From contig CBDFNC010000002.1 of the NCBI GenBank assembly GCA_965249895.1, forward strand, positions 496,001 to 560,000: a stretch of DNA of 64,000 nt. The letters are read 5' to 3'. Shown here piece after piece: positions 63,660-64,000 of the stretch; position 1 is the first letter of the stretch, and each line of letters opens with the position of its first letter. The position numbers and the translations under genes were made by a program. The stretch comes from CBDFNC01 sp965249895 (GTDB taxonomy: Bacteria; Pseudomonadota; Gammaproteobacteria; Enterobacterales; CBDFNC01). The notes under the pieces are model-generated. The model was not told where the DNA came from and ran no database searches. It saw only the letters and a program-made list of their open reading frames with translations.

Positions 63660-63922
63660 TTACAACAACCCAGTTAAATTGAGTAGCACTACTATCATTA
63701 TGGCGGTGATGGCGCCGAGTACAGTTAAGGTGTAGGGCTTCGTTGTATCAAGCCATCTCGATATCTGTCTTCGCTTGAGGTGCTTTACCTGTGACTCTAG
63801 TTTTCTAAGCTGTTTTGCTTCTCGTTCCAACTTATCAATTCGAGTATCCAGGTCGTAGTTCTCATTCGTTAACCCGTCGCTAAAACATGTCGGGGTGATT
63901 TTGTAAATTTCCTTTCAGTCAT
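63660..63922 (-). pseudogene. Small coiled-coil membrane protein, frameshifted
   Basis: From ATG 63922 the frame reads MTERKFTKSPRHVLATG, then ends. One base back it continues LTNENYDLDTRIDKLERE and on through a basic coiled coil (KQLRKLESQVKHLKRRQISRW) to a transmembrane helix (LTVLGAITAIMIVVLLNLTG) and stop at 63660. About 85 residues if repaired. The ATG overlaps the upstream stop by 8 bases. The shift lies at a short G run near 63876. No family recognised; sequencing error cannot be excluded. Confidence 0.5.
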
Positions 63923-64000
63923 CGTCCGCATCAATAATAGCGCCGCGAGATCTTGCACTTTGATGTTCACGACCACCTACGTACTTGAGCCTTGCAGCGA
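63915..64000 (-). CDS. C-terminal end of an unidentified gene (partial)
   Basis: The reverse frame entering from the right edge ends AARLKYVGGREHQSARSRG and AIIDADDD before a TGA at 63915. The next small gene begins inside it. The fragment is too short for assignment. Confidence 0.45.
   Translation of the reverse strand, partial: AARLKYVGGREHQSARSRGAIIDADDD

Noticed and set aside
1..64000. tRNA, rRNA, CRISPR array or prophage
   Set aside because: No cloverleaf, conserved rRNA segment, regular spaced repeats or phage structural genes were recognised by eye; a computational scan would be decisive.

Overview
The window is chromosomal DNA of a gammaproteobacterium, most likely a marine one of the Alteromonadales or a related order. 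The main reasons are an ivbL-type leader and attenuator in front of ilvBN, a stand-alone second-type EF-G gene, YfcZ/YiiS-family and YjjX proteins, an attEFGH-like ABC locus and many LysR/GNAT/DMT genes. I cannot fix the genus. Gene density is ordinary, operons are short, and long intergenic gaps are common and filled with dispersed repeats. I saw no rRNA, tRNA, CRISPR array or prophage.

Layout. 1-3.3 kb: end of an efflux adaptor gene, a TolC-type channel and a membrane CHASE-GGDEF protein with a broken cyclase motif but an intact c-di-GMP I-site, in one overlapping operon. 3.7-8.6 kb: a GNAT gene and the convergent attEFGH-like operon. 9.2-17.1 kb: an accessory island with a MocR regulator and divergent aminotransferase, a decayed IS630 transposase, a GNAT gene, a truncated RES-domain toxin, an intact-looking ISAs1 element (14071-15982, 11-bp inverted repeats) and an IS91-type fragment with its tyrosine recombinase. 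The ISAs1 transposase carries an N-terminal DUF4338 (DruA-like) domain and needs a -1 frameshift at a canonical slippery site. 17.8-35 kb: small enzymes and regulators (GNAT, TfoX-C, alpha/beta hydrolase, M14-like peptidase, DoxX, AraC, methyltransferases, EamA/LysR pair, YjjX, MarR, DinB, Acg-type nitroreductase, Csp).

35.6-40.3 kb: a coupled 2OG-Fe dioxygenase / class V PLP enzyme pair, then ivbL-ilvBN with a readable attenuator. 40.3-47.3 kb: DUF1801, YSC84 lipid-binding protein, a frameshifted ModF-like ABC protein, Gfo/Idh/MocA oxidoreductase, GNAT, LysE, a small phosphatase-like protein and a VOC protein. 47.5-64 kb: EF-G, HAD phosphatase, isochorismatase fusion with divergent LysR, lipoprotein lipase-like hydrolase, MDR reductase, phasin-like protein, YcxB-like protein, an active-looking diguanylate cyclase, LysR and the divergent azlCD exporter, and the end of another operon.

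The most unusual content is non-coding: (i) six copies of a REP/BIME-like element built on inverted GTAGGAGC heads; (ii) three copies of a ~264-bp MITE flanked by TA with a long internal hairpin; (iii) a short GTTTCAGGAYGG motif next to the 3' ends of several genes; and (iv) an ATTC-N4/5-GAAT operator shared by the marR gene and the Acg-type nitroreductase gene. Regulation can be read directly at ivbL-ilvBN (leader peptide, antiterminator, terminator) and inferred at several divergent regulator/target pairs.
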